A stretch of DNA of 64,000 bases from Marivita lacus. Lineage in GTDB: Bacteria; Pseudomonadota; Alphaproteobacteria; Rhodobacterales; Rhodobacteraceae. The notes beneath the pieces were generated by a model that worked only from the letters and a program-made list of their open reading frames with translations, did no database searches and was not told the origin of the DNA. The position numbers were made by a program, and so were the translations under genes. Where the stretch lies: contig NZ_BMFC01000004.1 of assembly GCF_014637725.1 (NCBI RefSeq), positions 236,956-300,955 of the forward strand. The letters are read 5' to 3'. How positions within the stretch are numbered: the first letter of the stretch is position 1; the number at the start of each line of letters is the position of its first letter. Below, piece after piece: positions 26,625-35,959 of this stretch.

Positions 26625-28019
26625 ATGAGCGACGACCAAACCATCGAGGCACCCGAAATCGAGGAAACCGAAGACGCCTACAGCCTTGGCCGCAAGGCGG
26701 TGGCGCAGATCCTCTTTGCCGTGGACCGCGACGACCGCGATCAGCTTGTCGAGTTGATGGAGCCGCTGCACCCCGCCGACATCGCCGACCTTCTAGAGCA
26801 GATCAACGCCTTCGACCGGATGCGGCTGATCAAGCTCTATGACAAGGAATTCGACGGCGACATCCTGTCGGAACTCGACGAATCGATCCGCGAGGAGGTG
26901 ATCAGCCTCCTGTCGCCGCAGGTTCTGGCCGACGCGGTGCGCGACCTTGACAGCGATGACGTGGTCGACCTTCTCGAAGACCTCGACCAGCCGCAGCAGG
27001 ACGCGATCCTCGACGCGCTCAAAGACAGCGACCGGGTCGCCGTCCAGCAGTCGATGACCTACCCGGAATATTCCGCGGGGCGCCTCATGCAGCGCGAGGT
27101 GGTGATGTCACCGGAACACTGGAACGTCGGTGAAGCCATTGATTACCTGCGCAATTCCGACGATCTGCCAGAACAGTTCTACCACATCGTGCTGGTCGAT
27201 CCGCGCCTGCGCCCGGTGGGCAATGTCACGCTGGGCAAGCTGATGGGGTCGCGCCGCGAGGTGATGCTGCAATCGCTCGTCGAAGAGACGTTCCACATCA
27301 TCCCGGCCACGCAATACGAAGGCGACGTGGCCTATGCCTTCAACCAGTACCACCTGATCTCGGCGCCCGTGGTGGATGAAAACGAACGGCTGGTGGGTGT
27401 CATCACCATCGACGACGCGATGGCTGTGCTGGACGAGGAACACGAGGAAGACGTGCTGCGTCTTGCCGGTGTGGACAGCGAAAGCTCGCTCTCCGACCGG
27501 GTGCGCGAAACCACCAAGCGCCGGTTCCCGTGGCTGTTCGTGAACCTCGTGACGGCGATCCTGGCCAGCCTCGTGATCGCGCAGTTCGAAGACGCCATCG
27601 CCACCATTGTCGCCCTCGCGGTGCTCATGCCGATCGTGGCCTCCATGGGGGGCAACGCGGGCACGCAATCCCTGACCGTTGCGGTGCGGGCGCTGGCCAC
27701 CAAGGATTTGACGCGCTCGAACGTCTGGCGGGTGATCCGCCGCGAGGTGATGGTGGGGCTGATCAACGGGCTGGCCTTTGCCGTCATCATGGGCACTGTG
27801 GGCTATATCTGGTTCGGTTCACTGGAACTGGGTGGCGTGATCGCGGCGGCCATGGTGATCAACCTCGTGGTGGCGGGGCTTGCGGGCACGGGCATTCCCA
27901 TCGTGCTCGAAAAGCTGGGCATCGACCCGGCGCTGGCCTCGGGGGCGTTCGTGACCACCGTGACCGACGTGGTGGGCTTTTTCGCCTTCCTCGGACTGGC
28001 CGTCGTGGTGCTTCTGTGA
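26625..28019 (+). CDS. mgtE: MgtE magnesium transporter
   Basis: The 464-residue protein has the MgtE layout: an acidic N domain (HPADIADLLEQI), two CBS domains (MQREVVMSPEHWNVGEAID, FHIIPATQYEGDVA) and a C-terminal five-helix membrane domain with PIVASMGGNAGTQSLTV and the ion-pathway GVITIDDAM region before it. It is a magnesium channel gated by cytoplasmic magnesium. Its stop overlaps the GTG start of the next gene (GTGA). Confidence 0.96.
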   Translation: MSDDQTIEAPEIEETEDAYSLGRKAVAQILFAVDRDDRDQLVELMEPLHPADIADLLEQINAFDRMRLIKLYDKEFDGDILSELDESIREEVISLLSPQVLADAVRDLDSDDVVDLLEDLDQPQQDAILDALKDSDRVAVQQSMTYPEYSAGRLMQREVVMSPEHWNVGEAIDYLRNSDDLPEQFYHIVLVDPRLRPVGNVTLGKLMGSRREVMLQSLVEETFHIIPATQYEGDVAYAFNQYHLISAPVVDENERLVGVITIDDAMAVLDEEHEEDVLRLAGVDSESSLSDRVRETTKRRFPWLFVNLVTAILASLVIAQFEDAIATIVALAVLMPIVASMGGNAGTQSLTVAVRALATKDLTRSNVWRVIRREVMVGLINGLAFAVIMGTVGYIWFGSLELGGVIAAAMVINLVVAGLAGTGIPIVLEKLGIDPALASGAFVTTVTDVVGFFAFLGLAVVVLL

Positions 28020-28576
28020 CGCTGGAACAGCACAAGGCCGACGCGCGCAAGGCCGCCTTTGCCCGGCGCAAGCTGGCGCATGAGGCAGGCCATCGCGGTG
28101 CTGCGGGCCATCTGAGCGCCGTGCTGGCGGGCTATCGCGGTGTGCCGCTGTCGGGCTATCTGCCGATCCGGACCGAGATCGACCCCCTGCCCGCCATGGC
28201 CGAGGCTGCGGCACACGGGCTGGTTGGCGTGCCAGTGATCCGCGCCAAGGCGCAGCCGCTCGTGTTCTCGCAATGGGAGCCGGACTGCGCGCTGATCGAC
28301 GGCCCGTTCGGCGCGTCTGTGCCTGCGGTGGAACGGCTGATCACGCCCGAAGTGCTGATCGTGCCGCTGGTCGCCTTTTCGCGCGCGGGTGGTCGGTTGG
28401 GTTATGGCGGCGGGTTCTATGACCGCACGCTCGAAGGCCTGCGCGCACAGCGTCCGACCCTTGCCATCGGCTTTGCCTATGCCGCGCAGGAAGCCGACGA
28501 TCTGCCGCTGGAGGCGACAGACCAACCACTCGACATGATCGTGACGGAACGAGAGGTCATAGAGATCGGTCGGTGA
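28016..28576 (+). CDS. 5-formyltetrahydrofolate cyclo-ligase
   Basis: The 186-residue enzyme (ygfA/MTHFS family) recycles 5-formyl-THF to methenyl-THF using ATP. Family signatures are the N-terminal arginine-rich helix (KADARKAAFARRKL), SGYLPIRTEIDPLP and the C-terminal GYGGGFYDRTLEGL loop. It starts at GTG overlapping the mgtE stop, and the two are translationally coupled. A longer frame to 27530 is an artefact of reading through mgtE. Confidence 0.93.
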   Translation: MTLEQHKADARKAAFARRKLAHEAGHRGAAGHLSAVLAGYRGVPLSGYLPIRTEIDPLPAMAEAAAHGLVGVPVIRAKAQPLVFSQWEPDCALIDGPFGASVPAVERLITPEVLIVPLVAFSRAGGRLGYGGGFYDRTLEGLRAQRPTLAIGFAYAAQEADDLPLEATDQPLDMIVTEREVIEIGR

Positions 28577-28583
28577 CCCGCAC

Positions 28584-28991
28584 CTACCCAGCGCGCGGTC
28601 CGCTGTAATCCGCGTCGGACACGTGCTCCATCCAATTGGCCGTCTTGCCGTCGACCGAAGTCTGCACCGCCAGATGGGTCATCGCGCAGTCGGGCGATGC
28701 GCCGTGCCAGTGCTTCTCTCCGGGTGCGAACCAGACCGTATCGCCCGGACGCAGCACCTGCACCGGCTGCCCTTCGGACCCGGCCAGCCCCAGACCCGAG
28801 ACCACGTGCAATGTCTGACCGGCAGGATGCGTGTGCCACGCCGTCCGCGCGCCGGGTTCGAAGGTCACGGACAGGATCTTGACGGCCGACTCATCGTCTC
28901 CTGATACAACCGGGTCCATCCGAACGGTGCCGGTGAAATACTCGGGGCTTGGAGATTGCGAAGGCCGGTCTCCGGCGCGGTGGATTTTCAT
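28584..28991 (-). CDS. Cupin-domain protein
   Basis: The 135-residue single cupin has the two metal-binding motifs: TAWHTHPAGQTLHVVSGLG and FAPGEKHWHGASPDCAMTHLAV. The spacing and motifs resemble manganese-binding cupins of the hydroxynitrile-lyase / carboxymuconolactone-associated group. The function is not specified by context. It is convergent with the cyclo-ligase gene, 7 bases apart. Confidence 0.85.
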   Translation of the reverse strand: MKIHRAGDRPSQSPSPEYFTGTVRMDPVVSGDDESAVKILSVTFEPGARTAWHTHPAGQTLHVVSGLGLAGSEGQPVQVLRPGDTVWFAPGEKHWHGASPDCAMTHLAVQTSVDGKTANWMEHVSDADYSGPRAG

Positions 28992-29085
28992 GTCAGGCTC
29001 CTTTTTGACTGTGTTGTCCGGGGTATATCAGGCTTTCCCCAACACGCCCGAAAGAAAATGAGCCCGCATTCCACAACCTCTGCGG

Positions 29086-29460
29086 TCACGCCATCCCGGT
29101 CTGCAACCAAGCTTCGGCCTGATCCCGTTCGGTCAGTTCGAACCCCTTGATGTCGATCCCTGGAAACAGCGTGCCCTCGATCTCGGCAGCGTTTCTGATC
29201 CACCCGACATCGCACAGCACGGCGCAACGGTCGAACCGGCCCAGAAGCCCGAACATCTTGGGCAGGCGCACCATCTCGACGGCCATCGCCCCGAGATCGG
29301 GAAAGGCGAACGAGGTGATCGTATAAAGCATCTTACCCTCGTTCACATCCTGCGACTTGTCCAGCAGGTCATCGAGCCCCTTGGCCATTTCGTCGGAATC
29401 GATCTTGCCGGACAGTTCGATATCCACCCGGTTCGGTTCAGGTTTGGTGATGGTCAGCAT
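29086..29460 (-). CDS. SpoIIAA-like (STAS-related) protein
   Basis: The 124-residue protein matches the SpoIIAA-like family: NRVDIELSGKIDSDEMAKGLDDLL at the N terminus, LYTITSFAFPDLGAM in the middle and the C-terminal ERDQAEAWL helix. These small cytoplasmic proteins have a STAS-like fold of unclear role. It appears monocistronic. Confidence 0.85.
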   Translation of the reverse strand: MLTITKPEPNRVDIELSGKIDSDEMAKGLDDLLDKSQDVNEGKMLYTITSFAFPDLGAMAVEMVRLPKMFGLLGRFDRCAVLCDVGWIRNAAEIEGTLFPGIDIKGFELTERDQAEAWLQTGMA

Positions 29461-29528
29461 GGTCGCCTCCTTGAGCTGGAGCCTGAGTCCACACCAGAAT
29501 CCGTGACACCACCATGACGCAGATCAAC

Positions 29529-30038
29529 CTAAGCAAGAATCCGCTGCAGGAAGACGGCAGGAAAGTCGATGCCGGGGCGCAGTGGCACAACAATGTCGCC
29601 CCGTGCCTCAAAACCCATCGCTTCGTAGAACGGGACCGCGGTGCGCGTGCTCTGGCAATGCAGCTGCGACATGCCCGACGCCAGCGCGTGCAGCGCGATA
29701 TGCTCCATCAGCGACCGCCCGATGCCCTGCCGGGTGCGCCTGTGATCGGTGACGACGTGGCGGATATGGCCGATGCCGCGCGCACCGGGTCTGCCGCCCG
29801 GTGCCTGCATCGTCCAGCCGCCCGCGCCGACGATCTCCTGCCCGTCACAGACGACGAAAAAGCTGCCCGACGCGATCAATGCCGGTTGCGCCCGCGAGAT
29901 CAGCGGCACCGCCGTGACCAGCACCGAAGGCGGGTAATCGTCCTTGAGCAGCGCCGGATAGCTTTGCCCGAACAGCCGGTCCAGCGCCTCGAAATCCGAT
30001 GCGTCCGCCGGGCGCAATGTCAGCGTGTTTCCCGCCAT
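29529..30038 (-). CDS. GNAT-family N-acetyltransferase
   Basis: The 169-residue protein has a GNAT fold: DASDFEALDRLFGQSYP, FFVVCDGQEIVGAGGW, and the acetyl-CoA pyrophosphate loop RHVVTDHRRTRQGIGRSLM, followed by LHCQSTRTAVPFYEAMGFE. The ATG at 30038 has GGAGGG 5 bases upstream and is preferred to 30050. The acceptor substrate is unknown. Confidence 0.88.
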   Translation of the reverse strand: MAGNTLTLRPADASDFEALDRLFGQSYPALLKDDYPPSVLVTAVPLISRAQPALIASGSFFVVCDGQEIVGAGGWTMQAPGGRPGARGIGHIRHVVTDHRRTRQGIGRSLMEHIALHALASGMSQLHCQSTRTAVPFYEAMGFEARGDIVVPLRPGIDFPAVFLQRILA

Positions 30039-30124
30039 GTGACCCTCCATCCTGCTGGTTCCTGTGAGGCAACATAGGTCGGAGGACCACAGGCTCCAGC
30101 CACTTCGCAGGCAAGTTCGCCCGG

Positions 30125-31093
30125 TCAGCCATCGGTCCGGGTTGGCCCTGCCGGATCATCGGTCGACCGCACCCGGTACATCGACGCCTCGCCGGTCATG
30201 GCGGGGATGAGGCTGTGCGCCAGTCCGGGCGGCACGGCGACCGTATCACCGGGGTTGAGCGCGGTTGTGCCGCCCTCCCAACTCAGCCGCCAGTGACCCC
30301 GCACCGGCATCAGCACCTCGTGGTCAGCGACGCTATACATGTCCTCGGGGATCGACCCGCGCGTGATGAAATCCACCTCGAAGCCCGGCCGGTCGCGCAG
30401 CTTGGCATCAGGTCCGATCACCTTGGCAGGCTTGCGGCCCGCCAACCCCATCAGATCCCAGTAGCGCGCCACGTGGCCGGGAATGACCTCTGCTGCTGCC
30501 GGCTCGGGAAACGCCTTGAGCTGCTCCTCGGTCAGGACCGGCATCGGCTTGACGCCCTCGGGCAACGACTGCCCCGCCTTGGTGTCGTAAAGCTTGCCGT
30601 TCTCACCCAGCACCAGCCCGTGATCGCGTGCATCCTCGATCACCTGCGGCGCCCAGATCACCCCGCCCCCGGCATCGTCGCCACCAAGCACCGCCATGAT
30701 CATCCCGTAATCGGTGCCGATATTCTCGAACCCGCGAAAGATGCCGGTGGGGATGTTGATGATGTCGCCCTGCTCCAGCACCACCTCGCCCGCGGTGCCC
30801 CAGCGCCCCCAGAAGAAGCGCCAGCGCCCCGACAGCACAAAGAACACCTCGGCGGTGCGATGGCTGTGCAGCGAATTGCGGCACTTGGGCGGCTGGCCCG
30901 CCGCGCCAATGTTGAAGCCCGGCGTTTCGGTGATGTGCACGTGCTGATCGGCGCTTTCCGACACACCGCCGCCGATGATGGTAAAGTTTTCCTTTTGATT
31001 GCTGCCCGGCGTATGGGCGTCGATAAAGGCGGTGCGGCAGGGGCGCAGATCGCCGTAACGGACGATGCGGGCTTCCATCTCTTGCGGGGTCAT
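30125..31093 (-). CDS. Double-cupin protein
   Basis: The 322-residue protein has two cupin barrels. The first contains RNSLHSHRTAEVFFVLSGRW and GDIINIPTGIFRGFEN; the second contains DHEVLMPVRGHWRLSWEGG with TVAVPPGLAHSLIP. It resembles bicupin dioxygenases or ring-cleaving enzymes, but the second barrel lacks an obvious HxH pair. It is the last gene of an overlapping minus-strand series: SDR, LacI regulator, NTF2-like protein, then this. Confidence 0.82.
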   Translation of the reverse strand: MTPQEMEARIVRYGDLRPCRTAFIDAHTPGSNQKENFTIIGGGVSESADQHVHITETPGFNIGAAGQPPKCRNSLHSHRTAEVFFVLSGRWRFFWGRWGTAGEVVLEQGDIINIPTGIFRGFENIGTDYGMIMAVLGGDDAGGGVIWAPQVIEDARDHGLVLGENGKLYDTKAGQSLPEGVKPMPVLTEEQLKAFPEPAAAEVIPGHVARYWDLMGLAGRKPAKVIGPDAKLRDRPGFEVDFITRGSIPEDMYSVADHEVLMPVRGHWRLSWEGGTTALNPGDTVAVPPGLAHSLIPAMTGEASMYRVRSTDDPAGPTRTDG

Positions 31094-31114
31094 TGGTCTG
31101 TTCCCTTTGTGGTG

Positions 31115-32077
31115 TCAGCCCTGATGGGCCAGAATTTGCATCCAGATCGCGGTCTCGTCGTAGAGCGTCCATTCCCGGCGCAGCCCGCGCGGGCCGAACT
31201 CGGCATGGGTGATCCCCATGACATGCACGTCTGCGCCGGTCGGTGCGCCAAAGCTGCCCCACCCGTCATGTGTGCCGCTCAGCGACCAGCGGATCGCGGC
31301 GCGCGGCGGCATGTTGGGTTCCTCCATCCCGATCATGTGCTGGATCTTGAACGCCGCAGACGGAAAAGAGGACCGCAGGCCCAGCCAGAACGCATCGACC
31401 TCGGCGGTGCCGTGAACGGTCAGACCACCGGGATAGTCCGCCTGCACCGCGCGGTCGTACTGATCGGGGATCACCGACAATTCGCCCGCCATGATCCGCG
31501 TCAGCAGCGCCGCAAGGCCCTGCCCCCACTGGTTGTCATTGCCCCGGCCCGTATAGGGGCCCTGCACGTCGATCTCGGGACGGAACGGCTGGGTTTCGGG
31601 ATCGAGACCGGAAAGACGGGCGCGCGCCCAGTCCTTGACGTCAAAGCCCAGCTGCCGCAGCACCGCGCCATTGTCCCGGATCAGCCATTCGTCGCTGATC
31701 ATGTTGGCCTTGGCGTAACAATCGGCAATCGCGCGGTACCGCACCTTGCGCCCGGTCGCTGGCCCGAACATCCCGTCGCGCATATGCGTTGCAGTGGACA
31801 GGATGCGATGCGACGACAGCATCCCCACCTCGGGTGTACCCGACCAGATCACGTCCTCGCCCAGCAGCACCCGGTCGGGAAATTCCACCAGCGTCGCCAT
31901 CGTCGCCGCAGTCGAGGCGGGCTCGCCAAACGAGATCCCGCCGGGCATGCGCACGATCACCTCGGGGTGGTAATACTCCTTCATGCGCGCGCCCAGCCCG
32001 CGGTCCTCCCAGATCTCCCTGGTGATCCCGAGGATGTAATCGGGGAAATCCGCGAAACGGTTGTCGAACCCTCTCAT
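31115..32077 (-). CDS. NTF2/SnoaL-like protein (two-domain)
   Basis: The 320-residue protein contains two SnoaL/NTF2-like cones; the second is clear (VHGTAEVDAFWLGLRSSFPSAAFKIQHMIG, then RWSLSGTHDGWGSFGAPTG). Such domains act as cyclases, isomerases or lyases on small hydrophobic or ketone substrates. Its ATG overlaps the LacI gene stop (ATGA), so it is co-translated with the regulator. The 335-residue protein at 34948-35955 is of the same class. Confidence 0.8.
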   Translation of the reverse strand: MRGFDNRFADFPDYILGITREIWEDRGLGARMKEYYHPEVIVRMPGGISFGEPASTAATMATLVEFPDRVLLGEDVIWSGTPEVGMLSSHRILSTATHMRDGMFGPATGRKVRYRAIADCYAKANMISDEWLIRDNGAVLRQLGFDVKDWARARLSGLDPETQPFRPEIDVQGPYTGRGNDNQWGQGLAALLTRIMAGELSVIPDQYDRAVQADYPGGLTVHGTAEVDAFWLGLRSSFPSAAFKIQHMIGMEEPNMPPRAAIRWSLSGTHDGWGSFGAPTGADVHVMGITHAEFGPRGLRREWTLYDETAIWMQILAHQG

Positions 32078-33087
32078 GCCAAGCCTTCCGGTATGCGGGC
32101 CGATCCGCGCAGGATCAGCGGCCCGTCGATTTCTGTCACCTCCGCTTGCGCGGATTTGTCTTCGATTTGGTTAACAAGCGCCGCAACCGTTGCCTTGACC
32201 ATGCGTCCCACGGGTTGGCGCACGGTGGTCAGGTCGTAGGCCGCAAACCCCGCCATCGGCACATCGTCATAGCCCACGACCGACACGTCGCCGGGGATTT
32301 TGAGGCCCAGCGCAGAGCGCAGGTGATCCATCACCGCAAACGCCATGTGATCGTTGCCGACAAACAGCGCATCGACGCCCCTTGCGACCAGCACGTCCGT
32401 CGCCCGCACCGCCTCGGCATGGTCATAGCGTCCGTCTTCAATGCCCACCGCCTCCTGCCCCAACTCGGCAAGCCGTGCGACAAACCCCTCGGTCCGGTCG
32501 CGCCCGGTGGACGATCCCTGCCAGCCCGCGACATGGCCAATACGCCTGTGCCCCCCCGCCACGAGGAACTCCGCCACCTTTGCCCCGCCCAGCCGGTTGG
32601 CCGAGGTGACCTGCGCCAGCCCGCTGCCCGCCTGACCGCGGTTGAACAGCACCACGGGAATGCCCGCCGCCTCGCACCGTGCCGCAAGCGCATCGCCCAG
32701 ACCGACACTGGCCAGCACGATCCCGTCGACCTGGTGATCCAGCATCTGCTGGATGATCCGGTCCGTATCGGTGTCCCCCGCGCCTTCGGGCAGCGTAAAC
32801 ACCAAGGTATGATAGCCCTCGTCCTGAAACACCCGACTGAACCGCTCCAGCGCGTCGGGGTAGAACGGGTTGCCCAGGTAGGCGACCACCATGCCGATGA
32901 TCCGGCTGCGCCCCGTGATGAGCGACCGCGCCAGCACGTTGGGCCGGTAGCCCAAAGCCTCGGCCGCTTCGCGCACCTTGTCCGACGTGGCCTTGCTGGC
33001 CGATGCGCCGGAAAACACCCGGCTCACCGCCGACTGGCTGACCCCGGCGCGGGCGGCCACATCGAAAGAGGTGACGCGCCGTGTCAT
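32074..33087 (-). CDS. LacI-family transcriptional regulator
   Basis: The 337-residue repressor has an N-terminal HTH (VTSFDVAARAGVSQSAVSRVFSG) and hinge, followed by a periplasmic-binding-like effector domain with RSRIIGMVVAYLGNPFYPD and GNDHMAFAVMDHLRSALG. The ATG at 33087 overlaps the upstream SDR stop (ATGA), so the regulator is made with the enzymes it presumably controls. The longer frame to 33225 lies inside the SDR gene and is rejected. Confidence 0.92.
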   Translation of the reverse strand: MTRRVTSFDVAARAGVSQSAVSRVFSGASASKATSDKVREAAEALGYRPNVLARSLITGRSRIIGMVVAYLGNPFYPDALERFSRVFQDEGYHTLVFTLPEGAGDTDTDRIIQQMLDHQVDGIVLASVGLGDALAARCEAAGIPVVLFNRGQAGSGLAQVTSANRLGGAKVAEFLVAGGHRRIGHVAGWQGSSTGRDRTEGFVARLAELGQEAVGIEDGRYDHAEAVRATDVLVARGVDALFVGNDHMAFAVMDHLRSALGLKIPGDVSVVGYDDVPMAGFAAYDLTTVRQPVGRMVKATVAALVNQIEDKSAQAEVTEIDGPLILRGSARIPEGLA

Positions 33088-33842
33088 CCCGCCGTCCATC
33101 CGCCATCGACAAGGATCGACGTGCCGGTGACCAGCGCGCTCGCATCCGAAGCCAGAAACAGGCACGCGCCCATCACATCCTCGACCTGCCCCACGCGCGG
33201 CAGCTTGATCTTGGCCTCGATCCACGCGCGCTTTTCCGGATCGTCAAAGGTGGGCTTGGTCAGGTCCGTCAGGATGAAGGTCGGGCAGATCGTGTTGACA
33301 CGGATGCTCTGCGGGCCCCATTCGATCGCCATCGCCTTGGTCATGCCCTCGACGGCGTGTTTGGTTCCGCAATAGACCGCGCGGTCAATGCCGCCGACAT
33401 GGGCCATCTGGCTGGAGATCTGGATGATCGACCCACCACGACCGACCATCTGCCGCGCCGCAGCCTGTGCCAGGAAATAGGCCGCCTTGATGTTGACTGC
33501 CGCCACCGCATCGAAATCCTCGGGTGTGGTTTCCAGCGCCGGGCTGTGCCGCGCGAGGCCCGCCGAATTGACCAGCACGTCTACCGGCCCGATCGCGTCA
33601 AAGGCATCACGCACCGCTGCGACATCCGTCACATCCAGCACCAGTGCCTCGGCACTGAACCCGGCCTGCGCCATCTCGTTCACCGCCGCCTGCACCTGCA
33701 CCGCGTTGCGCGCCGCCACGATCACATGCGCGCCTGCTTCGGCCAGTGCAACGGCACAGCCAAAGCCAATGCCGCGCGACCCGCCAGCGACCAGCGCCCG
33801 CTTGCCATCCAGACGAAACGACGGGGTTCTGGGCAGGGTCAT
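33084..33842 (-). CDS. SDR-family oxidoreductase
   Basis: The 252-residue SDR has the GGSRGIGFG nucleotide motif, VLVNSAG, the catalytic S in QISSQM and Y-x-x-x-K in YCGTKHAVEGM, and ends in GTSILVDGGWTAG. A glyceraldehyde/polyol or gluconate-type dehydrogenase activity is likely. The ATG at 33842 has GGAG 7 bases upstream. It is the first gene of the SDR-LacI-NTF2-cupin operon. Confidence 0.9.
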   Translation of the reverse strand: MTLPRTPSFRLDGKRALVAGGSRGIGFGCAVALAEAGAHVIVAARNAVQVQAAVNEMAQAGFSAEALVLDVTDVAAVRDAFDAIGPVDVLVNSAGLARHSPALETTPEDFDAVAAVNIKAAYFLAQAAARQMVGRGGSIIQISSQMAHVGGIDRAVYCGTKHAVEGMTKAMAIEWGPQSIRVNTICPTFILTDLTKPTFDDPEKRAWIEAKIKLPRVGQVEDVMGACLFLASDASALVTGTSILVDGGWTAG

Positions 33843-33917
33843 GAGGCGTCTCCGTGGATTTGCATAGGTGTGCAAAATCAGGCTATCGCGGCACAGTGGC
33901 CCTGTCCAGCCCCCGCA

Positions 33918-34526
33918 TCACGGATAGGCGATGCCCCGAAACGGCGGGAAATCGACATAACGCGCGGCGCGCTGCCCGGGTGCCTCGGAGGGCTCCGCGC
34001 CCGCCCGAACCAATGTCCCTTTCGGCGCGATATAGCTGTCGATGCGCCGGGGCGGATCAGGCCGCCACGAGATGTTGAAGGCGCAGAGCTTAGGAAAGAA
34101 CCACGTTTCGGCAAAGGGCAGATGATCATACAGCCACCACGCCAGATCGCGCCAGTCGCGCCCCTGCTCATAGCGGTCGGCAAACCACGGGATCACGATG
34201 CTCGCGCCCGCGACCTCCACCTCCGGCCTGTCCCAGATATGGCATTCCAGCGGATACGCGTTGCGCGCGCAGTTCAACCCGTTCTCGTTGCCGAACGTAT
34301 TGAGCATGGCCGACCGATAGCCTGACCGCACCGCGATACGCCCGAATGTCTCCTGCAACGGATCAAGCAAGGTTTCGCAAAACGCCCGCCCCCGCGCGAT
34401 AGCCAGATCGGGATCGTCGGGAATGTTCTGGATCTGATGAAAATTCCCGATCTCGGAATAGAGAAACTCCCGCATGTAGAAATGCCGCGACAACCGGACC
34501 CGGCCCAGTGTCTCGAGGCTCCACAT
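33918..34526 (-). CDS. Probable peptidase M15-like protein
   Basis: The 202-residue protein has REFLYSEIGNFHQIQNIP, GRIAVRSGYRSAMLN and ECHIWDRPEVEVAG, a pattern of D-Ala-D-Ala carboxypeptidase / hedgehog-fold (M15) zinc enzymes, where SGYRS and a downstream His/Asp pair form the site. No signal peptide is evident. A longer start at 34544 exists. It directly follows the VOC gene; the link to catabolism is unclear. Confidence 0.6.
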   Translation of the reverse strand: MWSLETLGRVRLSRHFYMREFLYSEIGNFHQIQNIPDDPDLAIARGRAFCETLLDPLQETFGRIAVRSGYRSAMLNTFGNENGLNCARNAYPLECHIWDRPEVEVAGASIVIPWFADRYEQGRDWRDLAWWLYDHLPFAETWFFPKLCAFNISWRPDPPRRIDSYIAPKGTLVRAGAEPSEAPGQRAARYVDFPPFRGIAYP

Positions 34527-34540
34527 GCTTTGGGGTCGTC

Positions 34541-34969
34541 TCAATACCCGTTCCAGCGGAACGCGCCATCGCCCTCGCGCAAGGGCGAAAACGGGTTATG
34601 CGCCACTTCCCAGATATGGCCTTCCGGGTCGCTGAAATAGCCGTGGTAGCCGCCCCAGAACACATCCTGCGGCGGCTTCAACACGGTACCACCTGCGGCC
34701 TCGACCCGCCCCATGACGTCATCCACCCCCGCCCGGTCCGGTGTGTTGTAGCCCAAGGTCAGCGCCCCGCGCCCCAACTGAGCCACGTCGATCCCGATAT
34801 CCTCGGCCAGCTTGTCCAGCGGATACAGCCCCAAGGTCTGCCCCAGCAAGTCATAGGCGATCACGCCGTCCTGCGTCTCGACACGTGCCCAGCCCAGCGC
34901 GTCGTAAAACGCCGCCGCCTTGTCCGCATCCATCACGCCCAGCGTGATCAGCGATATCCTCTGCTCCAT
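34541..34969 (-). CDS. VOC-family (glyoxalase-like) protein
   Basis: The 142-residue protein is a single VOC unit with two beta-alpha-beta-beta-beta modules: SLITLGVMDADKAAAFYDALGW, GALTLGYNTPDRAGVDDVMG, and YHGYFSDPEGHIWEVAHNP, which carries the usual glutamate ligand. The ATG has AAGGAG 5 bases upstream and overlaps the preceding NTF2-like gene by 22 bases. The frame upstream is the neighbour read out of phase. Confidence 0.88.
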   Translation of the reverse strand: MEQRISLITLGVMDADKAAAFYDALGWARVETQDGVIAYDLLGQTLGLYPLDKLAEDIGIDVAQLGRGALTLGYNTPDRAGVDDVMGRVEAAGGTVLKPPQDVFWGGYHGYFSDPEGHIWEVAHNPFSPLREGDGAFRWNGY

Positions 34970-35955
34970 GCCAGCTCCTTCATCCGGGCAAACACATCCA
35001 CCCCGATCTGAGCGTACACATCCAGCAGGTCCACGAGAACCCAGTTTTCGCGGATCAGCCCGTGCTCCAGCCGCCAGAAATCCAGACTGCGCAAGGTGAT
35101 CCGTCGCCCTGTCGGCGGCAGGCCCAGCCAGCCGTCCCCGGTCAGGGTCTGTTGCATGTTGGGCCAGCCGGTCACGCCGACATAGGTCCCCTCGGCCATG
35201 AAATGATGCGTTGTGCCCTCGGGATGCTGCCCCCTGTCGGGCATGGCGTTCAGGAACGGGATCTGGTGGAACCGCCGAAACTCCTCCACCCCGCGCGCCG
35301 TGCCGATCCCCGCAGGCCCGTACCACATGAACTTCGGATGCCAGAACCGCTCCAACTCCATCACCGCCGGTCCACCCTGCGCCGGGTGCCGTATCATCGC
35401 GGTCAGCATGTCGATCACATGCTGCGCGCTCGCCTCCGACAAAGCCGGATCATGCGGCCCCAGCCCGTCCTGCGTCATCGGGGCGGGCGCATGGAGGAAC
35501 CGCCCCAACTGCGGCGCCATCGGCCAGACCCCGGCCTGCATCATCATCTCGGGAATGTCCCAGACCGCCTGCATCTCGGCGCAAGAACCATCCTCGATCC
35601 GGTAGAACTCGTGAAACCGCATCACAGCACTGCGGCCGGTCGACGGGATACCCAGCCAGGGCGCAGTCCACCGCCCCGCATAGTGCCCACCCGAGCCGAC
35701 CCAAAGCGCGCCATCCGCATCAAAGCCCGCAATGCGGATCACCTCCTGCCGCTCCAGATCGGGCAGTGCTGCCTGAAACGGCGCAAACACATCCGCAACA
35801 AACGCCTCTGCCCCGTGCAGGTCGCCAAACGGATGGCACATCCGAAACAGAGCCTCCGGCGCAACCTGCGCAAGCGCCGCCTCAACGCCATCGCAATCCC
35901 GCATCGCCGCAAACACCGGCGCCATCACTGCCTTCGCGTCCTCGACCTCAGACAT
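34948..35955 (-). CDS. SnoaL/NTF2-like protein (two-domain)
   Basis: The 335-residue protein has two SnoaL-like domains: the first with GGHYAGRWTAPWLGIPSTGR and RFHEFYRIEDGSCAEM, the second with MELERFWHPKFMWYGPAG and LPPTGRRITLRSLDFWRLEHG. These match the two-domain polyketide-cyclase/ester-cyclase-like proteins near HisD-type dehydrogenases. ATG 35955 has AAGGGGG 7 bases upstream. The upstream gap carries a copy of the palindromic repeat. It starts 112 bases after the dehydrogenase stop. Confidence 0.85.
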   Translation of the reverse strand: MSEVEDAKAVMAPVFAAMRDCDGVEAALAQVAPEALFRMCHPFGDLHGAEAFVADVFAPFQAALPDLERQEVIRIAGFDADGALWVGSGGHYAGRWTAPWLGIPSTGRSAVMRFHEFYRIEDGSCAEMQAVWDIPEMMMQAGVWPMAPQLGRFLHAPAPMTQDGLGPHDPALSEASAQHVIDMLTAMIRHPAQGGPAVMELERFWHPKFMWYGPAGIGTARGVEEFRRFHQIPFLNAMPDRGQHPEGTTHHFMAEGTYVGVTGWPNMQQTLTGDGWLGLPPTGRRITLRSLDFWRLEHGLIRENWVLVDLLDVYAQIGVDVFARMKELAWSRGYR

Positions 35956-35959
35956 GAGG

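Noticed and set aside
27530..28015. N-terminal extension of the 5-formyl-THF cyclo-ligase frame
   Set aside because: It reads out of phase through mgtE; the GTGA overlap gives the true start.
30215..32239. A 674-codon plus-strand frame
   Set aside because: It is antisense to cupin and NTF2-like genes that show clear domain motifs.
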